A stretch of DNA of 64,000 bases from Megaleporinus macrocephalus (taxonomy: Eukaryota > Chordata > Actinopteri > Characiformes > Anostomidae). The notes beneath the pieces are model-generated. The model had not been told where the DNA came from. It worked only from the letters and a program-made list of their open reading frames with translations, and did not search any database. Numbering within the stretch: the stretch's first letter is position 1; each line of letters starts with the position of its first letter. The translations under genes and the position numbers were made by a program. Location of the stretch: assembly GCA_021613375.1 (NCBI GenBank), contig CM038719.1:35449747-35513746 (forward strand). Reading direction: 5' to 3'. Below are positions 32,883 through 44,372 of the stretch, one piece after another.

Positions 32883-34360
32883 AACATAAATGAAACACGA
32901 GGGAATTTATTTCACAGCTTCACTCAGAGTGATGATTAGTCTGTTTGCTAGAGATGTTCTGAACATTCAGTCAGTGTCAGTAATTTCTAATCTTACTGTA
33001 ATGTAGAATGTGTGTAATATACATACAGAATCTTGTTGCATATACAATATATTTGTATACTGGCTCCATGTTGATACTGATTAGGAATAATTTTGGGAAT
33101 TATTAAATAGTTAAGATGGTTTGGAGGGTGGCTGCAGGATGGTTGCAGATGAGTCTGGGCCCAATAGACTCAGTACAGCATACAAGTGTTTGGTATGTTG
33201 TTTGTTTGTAGAAATGCTTTCTAGAGGCTGTTTAAGCAGTTTGGAAAGAAAAGAACCCTTAAAGATGCTACTTGTCATCTTTACTCACACTTAAATAACA
33301 TCATAATAAAAAAACTCTAATTCTTATTCTATTTGTACTGAAATATGGCTGTGAAGCAGTTATAAGATCTCTGGTGTCTCTTTAGAGGTGTGTAGTATGA
33401 AAATATTATTAAATAAGTACAGAGAGAACTTGATATTTATATTCAGCAGTGAGTTATAAACACATCGTTGGCATCATCATGTTCATAACTATAGAGCTTG
33501 ACTAAGGTTTTAAGTAAGTAATAGAAGAAATAGTTTGAAAACTGTGCATGTGCTCATTATGTGTTTTTACTTTTGGAATTTATTTGATTTTTCATTCATT
33601 TTTAAGCCATTTATTTAATCATGCAAGTCATTAACAACATAATATTGTTCACAGTTGTGGCCTGACAGGCAGTAGAAGACACTTAAGGAGAAGGTCAATG
33701 GTCAAGAAACGTTCAAACCAAAAAAATAATATAAAACACATTTAAAAAATATGTTTTCACAAACACCAAATAAACATTAACACAACTGATAGACAACTAA
33801 AACAATCAGGGAATTAAGAAACAGATGCATTTTTTCAGTATTAATTTAGTATTATTTAGTTTTTATTAAATAATTTTATTAATATTTTATTTTTTAAGTA
33901 TGTTCCAATCATGTGCTGCAGCAGGCTGTAATGAAGTGGAGCCAATATGAAGAGTTTGTTCTGGGGACTTTAAGTTGAAGGACGTGCTACATGATAATTA
34001 TAAGTGTTTTTATCCAATTCAGGTTCTATTATAGACTTCATATATCAATTCAGAACTATTGGTATATTTTATTGTTGTTGTAATGAATATCAGTGAACTC
34101 ACCATGGGATTCATTTTGTGTATGATCATTAAATTCATTCTGTGTTCATTTGACATGAGCCTTTATTTTTTTAGGAACATTCATTATGTACCCAGGTGCC
34201 TAGGAGGTTAACTAAAACACTATATTCAAAATTGTTAGTTTTATTTCTTTTTTCTTTGCAGAACTTTGTTTGTTGTGTTTTTCATGTATATCAAAAAATA
34301 TTTTTAATGTCCCATTTAAAAAGACAGCTATATATGAATAGCCGGATCTTGGTTGGCTTA
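32883..34360. other. B-to-C spacer, no gene
   Basis: Arm-2 copy of 27.18-28.65 kb. No coding signal seen. Confidence 0.7.
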
Positions 34361-34361
34361 G

Positions 34362-34400
34362 GGTTTCTGTACAGCGTGTGCATTAGTTCCTATCACTGTG
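34362..34400 (-). other. 23-bp RSS of H16
   Basis: Heptamer CACAGTG (34394-34400), 23-bp spacer, nonamer ACAGAAACC (34362-34370). Confidence 0.92.
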
Positions 34401-34845
34401 ACTCTCTTGCACAGTAATACACAGCTGTGTCTTCAGTCTGCAGATTCTGTCCTTGTTATGTTATTGTGTTGTTTCCAGTGTTTCTGGAGATGCTGAACTT
34501 GTTTTTCAGTTTATCACTGTAAGCTGTGCTCCCGCTGCTAGTGATACGTCCGATCCACTCCAGAGCTTTTCCTGCAGGCTGTCGGATCCAGTGTGTCCAT
34601 TCACTGGTAACAGAATATGAAACCTTGCAGTTGATGGTCAGACTCTGGTCTGGAAGGACCACCATGGAATTAGGCTGAGTCAGTTCATAACAGAAAACAG
34701 CTGTAGATCAGAAATATATAAAGTTAGTTGATGTTTGATCTTAAATGTGACTATTTCATAAATTGTACTTGAAATGTGTTGTTTACTGAATAACCGACTC
34801 AAAGGATGCAGCTGCCAGCAGGAGCAGTAGAAACGTAGAGAACAT
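34401..34845 (-). pseudogene. ighv: IGHV pseudogene H16, subgroup C, lost donor plus stop
   Basis: Copy of H13. Leader exon 34803-34845 (MFSTFLLLLLAAAS) with the same TTGAGT in place of a donor, V exon 34401-34700. An extra change turns the FR3 leucine codon TTA into TAA at 34456-34458 (in NTITLQG), so the frame stops before YYC. CDR1 YSVTSEWT and CDR2 ITSSGST are as in H13. The RSS is intact. Non-functional on two counts. Confidence 0.95.
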
Positions 34846-34961
34846 GGTTGGTGTGTAGACGTTGGATCTGTGGGATCTTCTCTGTTCCACGCACCTCAGG
34901 AGAGAGCATCAGCTCCTAAATAGAGAGAGAGAGATCTTGGGTGGTGCTTGCTAATGCACGT

Positions 34962-34969
34962 ATTTGCGT
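34962..34969 (-). promoter_or_regulatory. Octamer-like motif of H16
   Basis: ACGCAAAT, copy of the H13 site. Confidence 0.5.
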
Positions 34970-35118
34970 ATGTAGTGGGCTGTGAGAGGTAAAGCTATTT
35001 AAGGCATGAAGGTAAGGACAGTAGTTTAAATACAGTGCATTAAATCCACATCTCTGGCTCTTTAAAACTGACCTGTCATTCGTGAATATAAATTTTCTGA
35101 AACAAAATTCATTCTCCA

Positions 35119-35119
<1 letters not shown>

Positions 35120-35213
<94 letters not shown>
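35120..35213. repeat. (TA)n microsatellite
   Basis: About 94 bp, the arm-2 version of 29416-29495. It accounts for the 14-bp change in duplication offset. Confidence 0.96.
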
Positions 35214-35215
<2 letters not shown>

Positions 35216-35226
35216 AATGCTCGTTG

Positions 35227-35718
35227 GTAGGTAAAGTTACTAGGATGTTGTTAGGTGGTTGCAAAGATGTTAATGAGGCATTGTCTGGTGGTTACTACAG
35301 TTACTCTCACTCTGTGGCTGCTGTGGTGCACAAGGTGGTTTTAATATATTGTTGGAGATGTGGTTTCCAGGTGGTTGCTAAGATGTTGTTAGGTAGTTGC
35401 TATGGTACATAATATGGTTGCTAAGATATTGTTTTATGGTTGATGTGGATTTCCAGATGTTTGCTAGGTGGTTGCTAGGCTGTTGTTAGGTGGTTGCAAA
35501 GATGTTAATGAGTCATTGTCAGGTGGTTACTACAGTTACTCTCACTCTGTGGCTGCTATGGTGCACAAGGTGGTTTTAATATATTGTTTCCAGGTGGTTA
35601 CTAATATGTTGTTAGGTAGTTGCTATGGTACATAAGATGGTTGCTAAGATATTGTTTGATGGTTGATGTGAATTTCCAGATGTTTCCTAGGTGGTGGTTA
35701 TAGGTGGTTGCATTTATC
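35227..35718. repeat. GGTGGTTGCTA-type minisatellite, copy 3
   Basis: Arm-2 copy of 29.51-30.0 kb. Confidence 0.8.
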
Positions 35719-35918
35719 CTGCTGTATATGCATATCTAATTTAATGACTGTGACTGTGTATGTGTCTTGTAGTGTGATATAACTTTAAATTCAAACTTCA
35801 TTGTTTTCACAATTTAGAAAAAAACTAATTAATATTGTTAGAAAGGATTGTGGGTAATCTGTTTGTTTACTTATCCAGATTAAATGAAGGCTGACTCTCA
35901 CTAATACAGATGTTCAGC

Positions 35919-35957
35919 AGTTATTGTACGGTGCTCCCACTGAGCTGTGCTGCTGTG
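35919..35957 (-). other. 23-bp RSS of H17
   Basis: Heptamer CACAGCA (35951-35957), 23-bp spacer, nonamer ACAATAACT (35919-35927). Confidence 0.88.
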
Positions 35958-36401
35958 ACTCTCCTTGCACAGTAATAAACAGCCGTGTCTCCAGTCTCCA
36001 GGCTGCTGATGTCTAAGAAGAGCGTGTTACTGCTCGTGTCTCTGGAAATTGTAAAGCGGCTCTTAAAGGAAGCTCCAGTGTCTACAGATCCACCACCCCA
36101 TATGATCCCGATCCACTCCATGGCTTTCCCTGGAGGATGTCTGATCCAGTCTGTACCGTAGTCAGTGAGGGCATAGCCAGAAACTCCACAGGACAACCTC
36201 ACTGATTCCCCAGGAGTCTTCAACTGAGCAGGAGAGGAGCTCAGACTGATACCATGAACATCTGAGGAGGACAAAGAGGAGTCACTGAGACGAACAAACA
36301 CTAAACTTCACCTGAAACCTAAAACTACAGCATATGAAGGTGATCAAATGTCACTTACATGGTAAGAGGACCAGCAGCAGCAGAGAAGTCCAGCTCATCA
36401 T
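35958..36401 (-). CDS. ighv: IGHV gene H17, subgroup A
   Basis: Intact V gene, duplicate of H14. Leader exon 36359-36401 (MMSWTSLLLLVLLP), donor GTAAGT, V exon 35958-36261. CDR1 GYALTDYG, CDR2 around IIWGGGSV, end TAVYYCARR. Its coding part matches H14 exactly at the protein level. The region about 50-140 bp 5' of the start codon differs at several bases. Probably functional. Confidence 0.95.
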
Positions 36402-36509
36402 TGCTCTGAATGTGTGTGTGTGCATGTGGTTAGTCAGTGTAGGTATTAGTGCTGATCTGTATTATATACACTGTGACAGTGACTGACCTGCAGACGTGCT
36501 GAACTTTAA

Positions 36510-36517
36510 ATTTACAT
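36510..36517 (-). promoter_or_regulatory. Octamer-like motif of H17
   Basis: ATGTAAAT, about 109 bp 5' of the ATG. Confidence 0.6.
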
Positions 36518-37930
36518 ACTTCTCATTTTAGATGATAAAGGAGGAACCTGCACATGTGTTTCCTGAATTAACTATGAAGATGTTACTGAACAATCATCTT
36601 ATTCTGTTTTGGTTACTAGATAATGAGATTTGACATTAAAACAATACTGACACAAAAGAAAATGCTATAAAAATATTTTACACAAATATGAATTTTACAG
36701 TGTTATAATGAGGGTCCATTGCATTCTTTGTAATGTTTAAAAGAGTATACATTAGCGTATTTAATATTAATAAATTAAAAGTAACACAGATTGGTGGTTT
36801 AATGAAAAATTAATGAAAATGTATTAATGCTGTATTTACACTGTTTACATAATAAGAGTTCCGTACATAGAAATAACATACAGTGATCCTTATTAAAACT
36901 CATATCTTAAATAAATGGACAGTAAAACAGGCCCGTTCCAAAATCCTAGACTCTTACACAGCAGTCTTCAATCAGGACAAGCTACAGCTAGTACCAGAAT
37001 CGGAATGTTACTGTGCTCTTTAAGGTGGATCAAAACATTTAACACAACAAGCTGGAATGAAAAGCCCACAAGTTGTTAGTTTGCTGTGCACGTTTGACTC
37101 TGGACAGTTTCTCAAACACTTGGACAATATTGAGCTGCTTCATTCAGAGATTAACTCTAAAGATACTGAAGAGACGAGCAGTTCTATATTTATTAGCATC
37201 ACAACCCCAACAATAACCTGTAAGTAATAGCCATGCTGTGTTAGTGTATCACTGTCTGCTGGATGAAGCAGATCATCTTAAACTGAGATTTTCACAGTGA
37301 CAACTTTAATTTACTTTGTGTTGATGTGGAGATGAAAGTGAGTAGCCAGTATAGGTAATGTTAGATACTGACAAGTTCCAAGTAACTAGTATAGCTAACT
37401 AAATCTAATGAGGGTGGAGGATATTTTCACTAAGGTTCATTTCACTTTCCTTTCTTCTGTTAAAACAACCAACCAATCAGAGCAGAGCTTATTAAATTAT
37501 TCATGAGTTCACCATAAAAATGGGAATCATTTCATTCTAAGACCAGATCATAGGGAGTCGTATTGGATTGGAGTGTTAAAATGGTATTGGTGTATTTTTT
37601 ACACAGACCAAAGTCACATACCTTCTAAGAATAGTTCTGTACTGTGGACAATTTAAAATACTAAATTAATGTATTCTATGGATTCTTTAATGAGAGGTTA
37701 TTAAACAATTCAATAGATCTTTAGGTAATTTCTCTTTTAGCTTTTACTACCTCTGCTTCCAACAACCTAACCTCTCTTTCTGCTATCTTTCTCTATTGAC
37801 TTCTATTGTAAACTACAAACCACTTTCTCCCTATCAGTCTGGAGAACAAAATAATACAGAATTGCAATTTGGACTTTGGTGCAATGATGAGATAAAAGAT
37901 TTTCTTCTCTGCTCGTCTCTTCATCTTAAC
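36518..37930. other. A-to-B spacer, no gene
   Basis: Arm-2 copy of 30.8-32.2 kb. No coding signal seen. Confidence 0.7.
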
Positions 37931-37932
37931 AG

Positions 37933-37971
37933 TGTTTTTGTACAGCTGTCTGTAGGAGTCCCATCACTGTG
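37933..37971 (-). other. 23-bp RSS of H18
   Basis: Heptamer CACAGTG (37965-37971), 23-bp spacer, nonamer ACAAAAACA (37933-37941). Confidence 0.93.
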
Positions 37972-38407
37972 AGTCTGCAGCACAGTAATACACTGCAGTG
38001 TCTTCAGGCTTCAGTTGACTCATGTGCAGGTAGAAATTAGAACTGTCCTTGGATGCTGTGAATCTGCCCTGAACTGTCTGGGCTGAGCTCTTCTCAGAAT
38101 CATAGCGATAGTAAATAATCCATTCTAGTCCTTTTCCAGGAGCCTGTCTGATCCAGTGCATATAAGCGCCCCCCACACTGAATCCACTGCAGGCACAGGT
38201 CAGTTTGTGAGATCCACCTGGAGCCACTGTTACTGACCCCTCAGACTGTGTGAGAACAACCTGAGAGTGGACGCCTGAACAGAGACACAAAGAAACAGCA
38301 GGTTAAATATTGTTAGTTTATTTAAAGCATTAATATTGATCCTCATTGAGACACATTACAGACTCACATCCTGCAATCAGCAGCAGCAGTAAAGACGTGA
38401 GGAACAT
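37972..38407 (-). CDS. ighv: IGHV gene H18, subgroup B
   Basis: Intact V gene, duplicate of H15. Leader exon 38368-38407 ([13 protein letters not shown]), donor GTGAGT, V exon 37972-38274. CDR1 [11 protein letters not shown]2 around YRYDSEK, end YYCAAD. Identity to H15 stops just 5' of the leader (about 38424), which marks the right end of the duplicated unit. Its promoter therefore differs from that of H15. Probably functional. Confidence 0.95.
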
Positions 38408-38510
38408 GGTGTTTGTGGAGCTGGAGCTGATCAGAGTTAGCAGAAAGCTGGAGATCCTCTCCAAACTGTGATTCATTTACTCTACATATAGAGGAGGAGG
38501 TTCAGGAGAA

Positions 38511-38518
38511 GTTTGCAT
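38511..38518 (-). promoter_or_regulatory. Octamer-like motif of H18
   Basis: ATGCAAAC, about 104 bp 5' of the ATG. Confidence 0.65.
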
Positions 38519-38562
38519 AACAGATCAGTGATGTAAGACACTGACTGGTTTTTGAATGAAGG

Positions 38563-38576
38563 GCGCCCCCTACTGG
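38563..38576 (-). promoter_or_regulatory. CTCF-core-like motif upstream of H18
   Basis: CCAGTAGGGGGCGC in V sense. Confidence 0.6.
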
Positions 38577-39132
38577 AACATAAGTAAAATATGAGGGAAT
38601 TAATTTCACAGCTTCACTCAGAGTGATGTTTAGTCTTTTTTCTGGAGATGCTCTGAACATTCAGTCAGTGTCAGTAAATTCAAATCTTACTGTAATGAAT
38701 GTCTGTATTATACATTAATGTGGTTCTTCAAATACTTGTTATTTAAAACACTTTAAAAATAAAGATTATATGTACAACAATCATTACTGTGAAAAGCCAG
38801 ACATGGATTTATTTTTTGCAAAAAGTTCTTAGAAGTTGTTTTTACATTTTCAGCTTCTCAGCATCCACATAATCCTAAATACACTGAGTAATATTGAGGT
38901 ATCTACTGAGGTAGTCATACCAGCAGCTCCTTTATGGATAAGTATGTCTTGATCTTCTCATCATGCTGGAGGTTGTTATCTTGCTATAGAATGAATTTCT
39001 TCCCAATCAAAACGTTTCCCAGATTATTTCCATTAAATGATTCATTAGAATTGGTTTGTACTGATCAGCATTCATGATACCTTTAATTAAAACAGACGAC
39101 CAACTCTGGATGTGCTTCTATATACTCCAACT

Positions 39133-39435
39133 GGGTCATGGTGCCCGTCTCTGCTGGTGAGTCTGCTCAACCAGAGGACTACACTCCCTAGAACCCCCTG
39201 CTTGATGAGGTCACCGTCACGTGTCCTCCCGCAGCCTATCATCACCGTCTCCTGAAAATTGAGTTCACCTGTTTATAATTACCTGTGTGTGTATATTCAC
39301 TGCTCTGTTCTCTTGCTCTTTGCTCTCTAAGCGTTCTTGTCTGATGGCCTGTATCGTGTTTGATCTTCTTCCTCGTGTTTTGTTTTGACCATGTCTTTGA
39401 TATTACAGTTTTTTACTCTGCCTGTCCTTTTGATT
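39133..39435 (+). repeat. LTR-like interspersed repeat, 3'-truncated copy
   Basis: Matches the first four fifths of 3523-3879, then breaks off after CTGCCTGTCCTTTTGA into unrelated sequence. Confidence 0.4.
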
Positions 39436-40489
39436 AGTGATGGCCAGATGCAAGGGCGTAGGAGTGGGTTTGACCCCCTAAATATTACCTATAAGCTGAT
39501 TCCACTGTAGGTAAGCTAGTAAATCACTGTATGTATAGTGACGTAGTACATCATTTATAGAATTACAGTAAATTATAAATAAATAAACAAAATACAACAT
39601 TATCTGTACGTCTGTTTATTATTAGATGAATCCAATTAAAAACCACTTTACTCCACATTACATGCTACTGTTGTCAGAAAACAGTATACACAGTAAACAG
39701 ACCACCTGCAGCATTAGCCTGCTAAACTCCTAGCTACCAATAGCAGAATAAAGAGTGTATCAGACATATGGACTGCTGATAATGACTGCAATGTGTGGGT
39801 TCTGAGTGATAAAGTATAAAAATACTCCTTTGCAAAACTTAATACACTCACAACACCAGTCAGATAAAACACTGTGTGTGCGCGCGATGCGAAAAGAAGA
39901 CAAATTAATGTTAAATGTTAAAAGAAAAAAAAAAACATTTTTTTACTATAACCTTTAGGGTTATAGTAAATTTAAATCTAAACTAGGGCTAGCTACGCCC
40001 CTGGTCTGAAGTTTGGGACATGACCAAAGAGTAAAGTAACTTTACGTTTCAGAGTACTTTCTGACTAAAGTTAACATAAACGTTAGCTAACCCAAACCCT
40101 CCTAATATGTTACCATAACAACACATTATACTAAAACTGTTTTATTACAGTATATTCTGCTATTGATTGCTCTCATCACTAACCTCGCGTTTAAAGCTGG
40201 CCCGAGCTACCCGACGCTCCAATGCCATTTTAACACTCAGTTAACTCCCTATGAATGAAATGAACTGTTTTCTCTTTTGATGGTGAGCTCATTAATATTT
40301 TGATAAGAACAGACATCTCAACACAAGCCTTAACAAAGTGAAAGACCACCTAACAACCAGAGTCTGTTGCTAACAACAAACACAGCGTGGATTGTGACGG
40401 CTACCAAAACGCGCTTTTAAAGTAAAGTGTTTTTAAACAGTTTCCGCTTTTCCTGGGTTTAATTTTTGGGTGGGACAAACCCCCCCCAT
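39436..40489. other. Unassigned insert of about 1 kb
   Basis: Found between flanks that elsewhere lie closer together, and not repeated in the window. It begins near GGGCGTAGGAGTGGGTTTGA and ends near GGTGGGACAAACCCCCCC. It carries no ORF of note. It may be a non-autonomous element or old insertion; I do not recognise it. Confidence 0.4.
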
Positions 40490-40601
40490 GTACTATACCT
40501 GAAATGAAAATAGTTTATTTATATCATCCTCGTTATTATTATTTTAAATATTAACTTGAAAAGCAGTAGTGCAAGGAAAGAAACGGCAGAGTTTTCAGAT
40601 C

Positions 40602-40710
40602 CTCCACTCCAGATCTTATCCCTGGAGCCTAATCTGGGCTGGTGAGGACATAACCAGAACAACATGTAAAGCAATTCAGTGGAAGAAGCTCCCCAGAGTA
40701 AGACATACCA
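40602..40710 (-). pseudogene. VH relic R3 with FR2 trace
   Basis: In gene sense it reads SSTELLYMLF, then after a short deletion TTATGTCCTCACCAGCCC, then RLQG-stop-DLEW. The last part is the FR2 pattern RQxPGKxLEW with a stop codon. No RSS or leader. Homologous to R1, R2 and R4. Confidence 0.55.
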
Positions 40711-40960
40711 CCTAATCATATATTCTGTATTTTTTTTTACTTTGATATCATTCTGAAGAGCTTTTTTATGACTTGATTGTCTGTGAATTAAAAAAATGGT
40801 CTGCTGTTTAAAAGGGGGACCTTTATGTTCCCTCCATCATTCAGAACTAATTATTATACTGTGAACTTTATTCTGAACATGGTTGTAAATAATGTCATTA
40901 AACGTGTCATTAAATAATAAACACTAACAAACAAATACATGTACTTGAGTGTCGGCTCTG

Positions 40961-40999
40961 TGTTTTTGTACAGCGTGTACATCAGTTAGAGTCACTGTG
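40961..40999 (-). other. 23-bp RSS of H19
   Basis: Heptamer CACAGTG (40993-40999), 23-bp spacer, nonamer ACAAAAACA (40961-40969). Confidence 0.93.
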
Positions 41000-41432
41000 A
41001 GAGTCTCGCACAATAATACACAGCTGTGTCTTCAGTCTGCAGATTCTGTCCTTGTAATGTTATTGTGTTGGTTCCAGTGTTTCTGGAGATGCTGAACCTG
41101 CTTTTCAGTTTATCACTGTAGTCTGTGCTCCCACTGCTATAGATATTTCCAATCCACTCCAGAGCTTTTCCTGCAGGCTGTCGGATCCAACCTGTGTGCT
41201 CGCTAGTGACTGAATATGAAACCTTGCAGTCTATGTTCAGTCTCTGGTCTGGACGGACCACCATGGAAGCAGGCTGAGTCAGTTCATAACAGTGAACACC
41301 TGTAGATCAGAAATATATAAATATATATGTGAACGTGATATAAACTAAACTCTAACTGAGTGAAATGTGTTGTTTACTGAATAACTCACAGGACGCAGCT
41401 GTCAGCAGGAGCAGTAGAGATGTAGAGAACAT
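41000..41432 (-). CDS. ighv: IGHV gene H19, subgroup C
   Basis: Intact V gene. Leader exon 41390-41432 (MFSTSLLLLLTAAS), donor GTGAGT, acceptor CTACAG, V exon 41000-41299. FR1 IDCKVS, CDR1 YSVTSEHT, FR2 GWIRQPAGKALEWIG, CDR2 around IYSSGST, FR3 SRFSISRNTGTNTITLQG, end YYCARL (cysteine codon TGT after TATTAT). RSS good. Relic R3 lies 3' of it and B gene H20 5'. Probably functional. Confidence 0.95.
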
Positions 41433-41539
41433 GGTTGGTGTGGAAGTTAGACCTGTTGCAGTTTCTCTGTTCTCCACAGCCTAGCAGAGAGTGTCTTCTA
41501 AATACAGACAGCAATGACGGGGATGTTGGGGGGGCTTGT

Positions 41540-41547
41540 ATTTGCTT
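41540..41547 (-). promoter_or_regulatory. Octamer-like motif of H19
   Basis: AAGCAAAT, about 108 bp 5' of the ATG. Confidence 0.6.
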
Positions 41548-41952
41548 ATGTCCCATGAGAATCAAATCTATTTAAGACCCGAGTTGAGAGCAGTAGTTTT
41601 AAAGCAGTTCAATCATGTCAGGAAGCTCTACTCTGCCTGTTTACAGCAAATAAACAACATTTTAACTTAAATTCAAATATATATTAATGTACATCTTATC
41701 ATCTCCCTGTATACATTAATTCCACCAAAACACTGTCTGAACAATTTTCTCAAATACATCTTCAAAATGTGGTACTGTATATGAAATTAAGTTTGTCGTT
41801 AATGTTGAGGAGGTGCGCGTTCATGTGTTTACTGCCTGTTAAACACACTGTAGTGAATATAATATTATTGTTTTCATTCATTATTCAATTGCCTTATAAT
41901 ATAAACTCCCATCCACTCAGAACTACTCTATATGTAGTGAATTAGTGAGTAG

Positions 41953-41966
41953 ATGCCCCCTACTGG
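41953..41966 (-). promoter_or_regulatory. CTCF-core-like motif upstream of H19
   Basis: CCAGTAGGGGGCAT in V sense, full match to the 12-base core, about 520 bp 5' of the ATG. Confidence 0.55.
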
Positions 41967-42089
41967 AAAATAGGTAACATTTCAGTACATACTTTCTTAC
42001 TTTTTGTCATTTCATATTAGGTTAAATTATGTTCAGGAGCTGTTAATCCATCATCTCTGATCTCCACTTTCACAGGAATATGAATATTA

Positions 42090-42960
42090 ATTATGGATTA
42101 ACTATAAAGCTGTTACTAAACAATCATCTTATACTGTTTTAAATACTAGTTATTGAGATATGACATGAAAACAATATTTGGTCAATTGTATTCTTGGTAA
42201 TATTTAAAAAAGTTTATGTTCATGAATTGAAAGTAACACAGATTGGTGCTGTAATTAAAACTGTATCTATGCTGTATTTACACTGTTTACATAAATAGAG
42301 TTCAGTATATAGAAATAACATACAGTGATCCTCATTAAAACTCATATCTTAAATAAATGGACAGTAAAACAGGCCAGTTCCAAAATTCTAGACTCTTACA
42401 TAGCAGTCTTGATAATCAGGACAAGCTACAGCTAGTACCAGCATCAGAATGTTACTGTGCTCTTTAAGGTGGATCAAAACATTTAACACAACAAGCTGGA
42501 ATGAAAATCCCACCAGTTGTTAGTTTCCTGTGCATGTTTGACTCCTGAACAATATTGAGATGCTTCATTCAGTAATTAACACTGAAGAGACTGAAGAGAC
42601 GAGCAGTTCCACCTTTATTAGCATCACAACCTCAACAGTAACCTGTAAGTAGCAGCCATGCTGTGTGAGAGTATCACTGTCTGCTGGATGAAGCAGATCA
42701 TCTTAAACTGAGTTTTATATTAACTTTAATTTACTGTGTGTTGATGTTGGGATGAAAGTGAGTAGCCAGTATGGGTAATGTTAGATACTAGCAAGCTCCA
42801 AGTAACTAACATAGCTAACTAAATAGCATGTTTAAATATCCTGTCCTCTGTTTAAACAACCAGCTCAGTTAACCACTCAGTTAACTGAGTGTTAAAATGG
42901 CATTGGAGTATTTTTCACCCTGACCAAAGTCACATACCTCCTATGCATAATTATGTACTA
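42090..42960. other. A-cassette flank without an A gene
   Basis: Matches the sequence 5' of A genes (blocks such as AACAGGCC and GGTGGATCAAAACATTTAAC), but no A gene or leader lies next to it. It joins C-gene upstream sequence instead. Confidence 0.55.
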
Positions 42961-43089
42961 TGTACAATTCAAACACTTTAGAAAACACATTAAGTGATGT
43001 TGAGATGTTTAAACATTCGGGTTCCATTGACTTACATTAAAAGTGTAGACAGTTTTCATCCTCTCTGACATATTATAGATCGGTGGACA

Positions 43090-43690
43090 GTGAATATATA
43101 CATGTTGTTGAAACTGAACTGCCATTTTGGTGCATATTCAAGAATTTTGTATTAACACAATTAAAAGTACCTTATATTTCAATGGCCTGTGTTTTATTCC
43201 CAGGTCGGGCAATTAGAGATCTTTCTGTGTGGAGTTGGTATGTTCTCCTAGTTCTCCTAGTGGCTGTGAGGGTTTTCTTAGGGTGGGTGTATGTGTGAAT
43301 GTGTATGTGGTGTTTAGGTTGCACTCAAATGTAAAGATTTTGTAATGGTTGAGGAACGATTTAAAAATTAATTTATGTGTATTACTTTTCACATTCTATT
43401 TGCAGAGCTGAAAGTGGCACCACATCATAACCAAACTTTTTTCCATATCTAAACATTTTCCTTTCCTTTACATCACAAGATGAATTCTCCAGGCTTATTC
43501 ATAAACACTCTGATTAAAGGGGTCGTTTGAAAGAGTGGAAGCTGATCTGATGAAGTTACAGTGACAGTTACAGAGGTTTTTATTAGGAAGTGAATTATGA
43601 GTGAATTTTTTTTACAACAGAATGAAATATGATGCATTATATTACAATCACAATAAACACTTCCTCCACCAAGTCAAAGACATTTACAAC
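43090..43690. other. Spacer 3' of H20, shared with the H12 spacer
   Basis: Duplicate of 25.86-26.49 kb, including the degenerate GTGTGGAGTT-type fish repeat piece at about 43.19-43.30 kb. No gene. Confidence 0.6.
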
Positions 43691-43702
43691 TTTAGTAAAT
43701 CT

Positions 43703-43741
43703 AGTTATTGTACAGCTGTCTGTATGAGTCCCACCACTGTG
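43703..43741 (-). other. 23-bp RSS of H20
   Basis: Heptamer CACAGTG (43735-43741), 23-bp spacer, nonamer ACAATAACT (43703-43711). Confidence 0.92.
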
Positions 43742-44179
43742 AGGCTCTCTAGCACAGTAATACACTGCAGTGTCTTCAGGCTTCAGTTGACTCATGTGCA
43801 GGTAGAAATTAGAACTGTCCTTGGATGCTGTGAATCTGCCCTGAACTGTCTGGGCTGAGCTCTTGCTACTCTCAGAATAATAATAAATAATCCATTCCAG
43901 TCCTTTTCCAGGAGCCTGTCTGATCCAGTGCATGTTATAGCTGCCCACACTGAATCCACTGCAGGCACAGGTCAGTTTGTGAGATCCACCTGGAGCCACT
44001 GTTACTGACCCTTCAGACTGTGTGAGGACAACCTGAGAGTGGACGCCTGAACAGAGACACAAAGAAACAGCAGGTTAAATATTGTTAGTTTATTTAAAGC
44101 ATTAATATTGATCCTCATTGAGACACATTACAGACTCACATCCTGCAATCAGCAGCAGCAGTAAAGACGTGAGGAACAT
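43742..44179 (-). CDS. ighv: IGHV gene H20, subgroup B
   Basis: Intact V gene. Leader exon 44140-44179 ([13 protein letters not shown]), donor GTGAGT, acceptor ending TTCAG, V exon 43742-44046. LTCACSGF in FR1, CDR1 [10 protein letters not shown]2 [18 protein letters not shown]2 around YYSESS, FR3 [18 protein letters not shown], end YYCAREP. It is the intact counterpart of pseudogene H4. Probably functional. Confidence 0.95.
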
Positions 44180-44282
44180 GGTGTTTGTGGAGCTGGAGCT
44201 GATCAGAGTTACCAGAAAGCTGGAGTTCCTCTCCAAACTGTGATTCATTTACTCTACATATAGAGGAGGAGGTTCAGGAGAA

Positions 44283-44290
44283 GTTTGCAT
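44283..44290 (-). promoter_or_regulatory. Octamer-like motif of H20
   Basis: ATGCAAAC, about 104 bp 5' of the ATG. Confidence 0.65.
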
Positions 44291-44358
44291 AACAGCTGAG
44301 TGATGTAAGACACTGACTGACAGGAGTATAACAGGCAGGGTTGGTTTTTGAATGAAGG

Positions 44359-44372
44359 GCGCCCCCTACTGG
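44359..44372 (-). promoter_or_regulatory. CTCF-core-like motif upstream of H20
   Basis: CCAGTAGGGGGCGC in V sense. Confidence 0.6.

Larger units (their letters stand above)
32812..38423. repeat. Tandem segmental duplication, copy 2
   Basis: Carries H16, H17 and H18. Partner of 27108-32705. Visible differences are few: the TA-tract length, scattered single bases and a small cluster near 36.45-36.54 kb. Confidence 0.9.
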
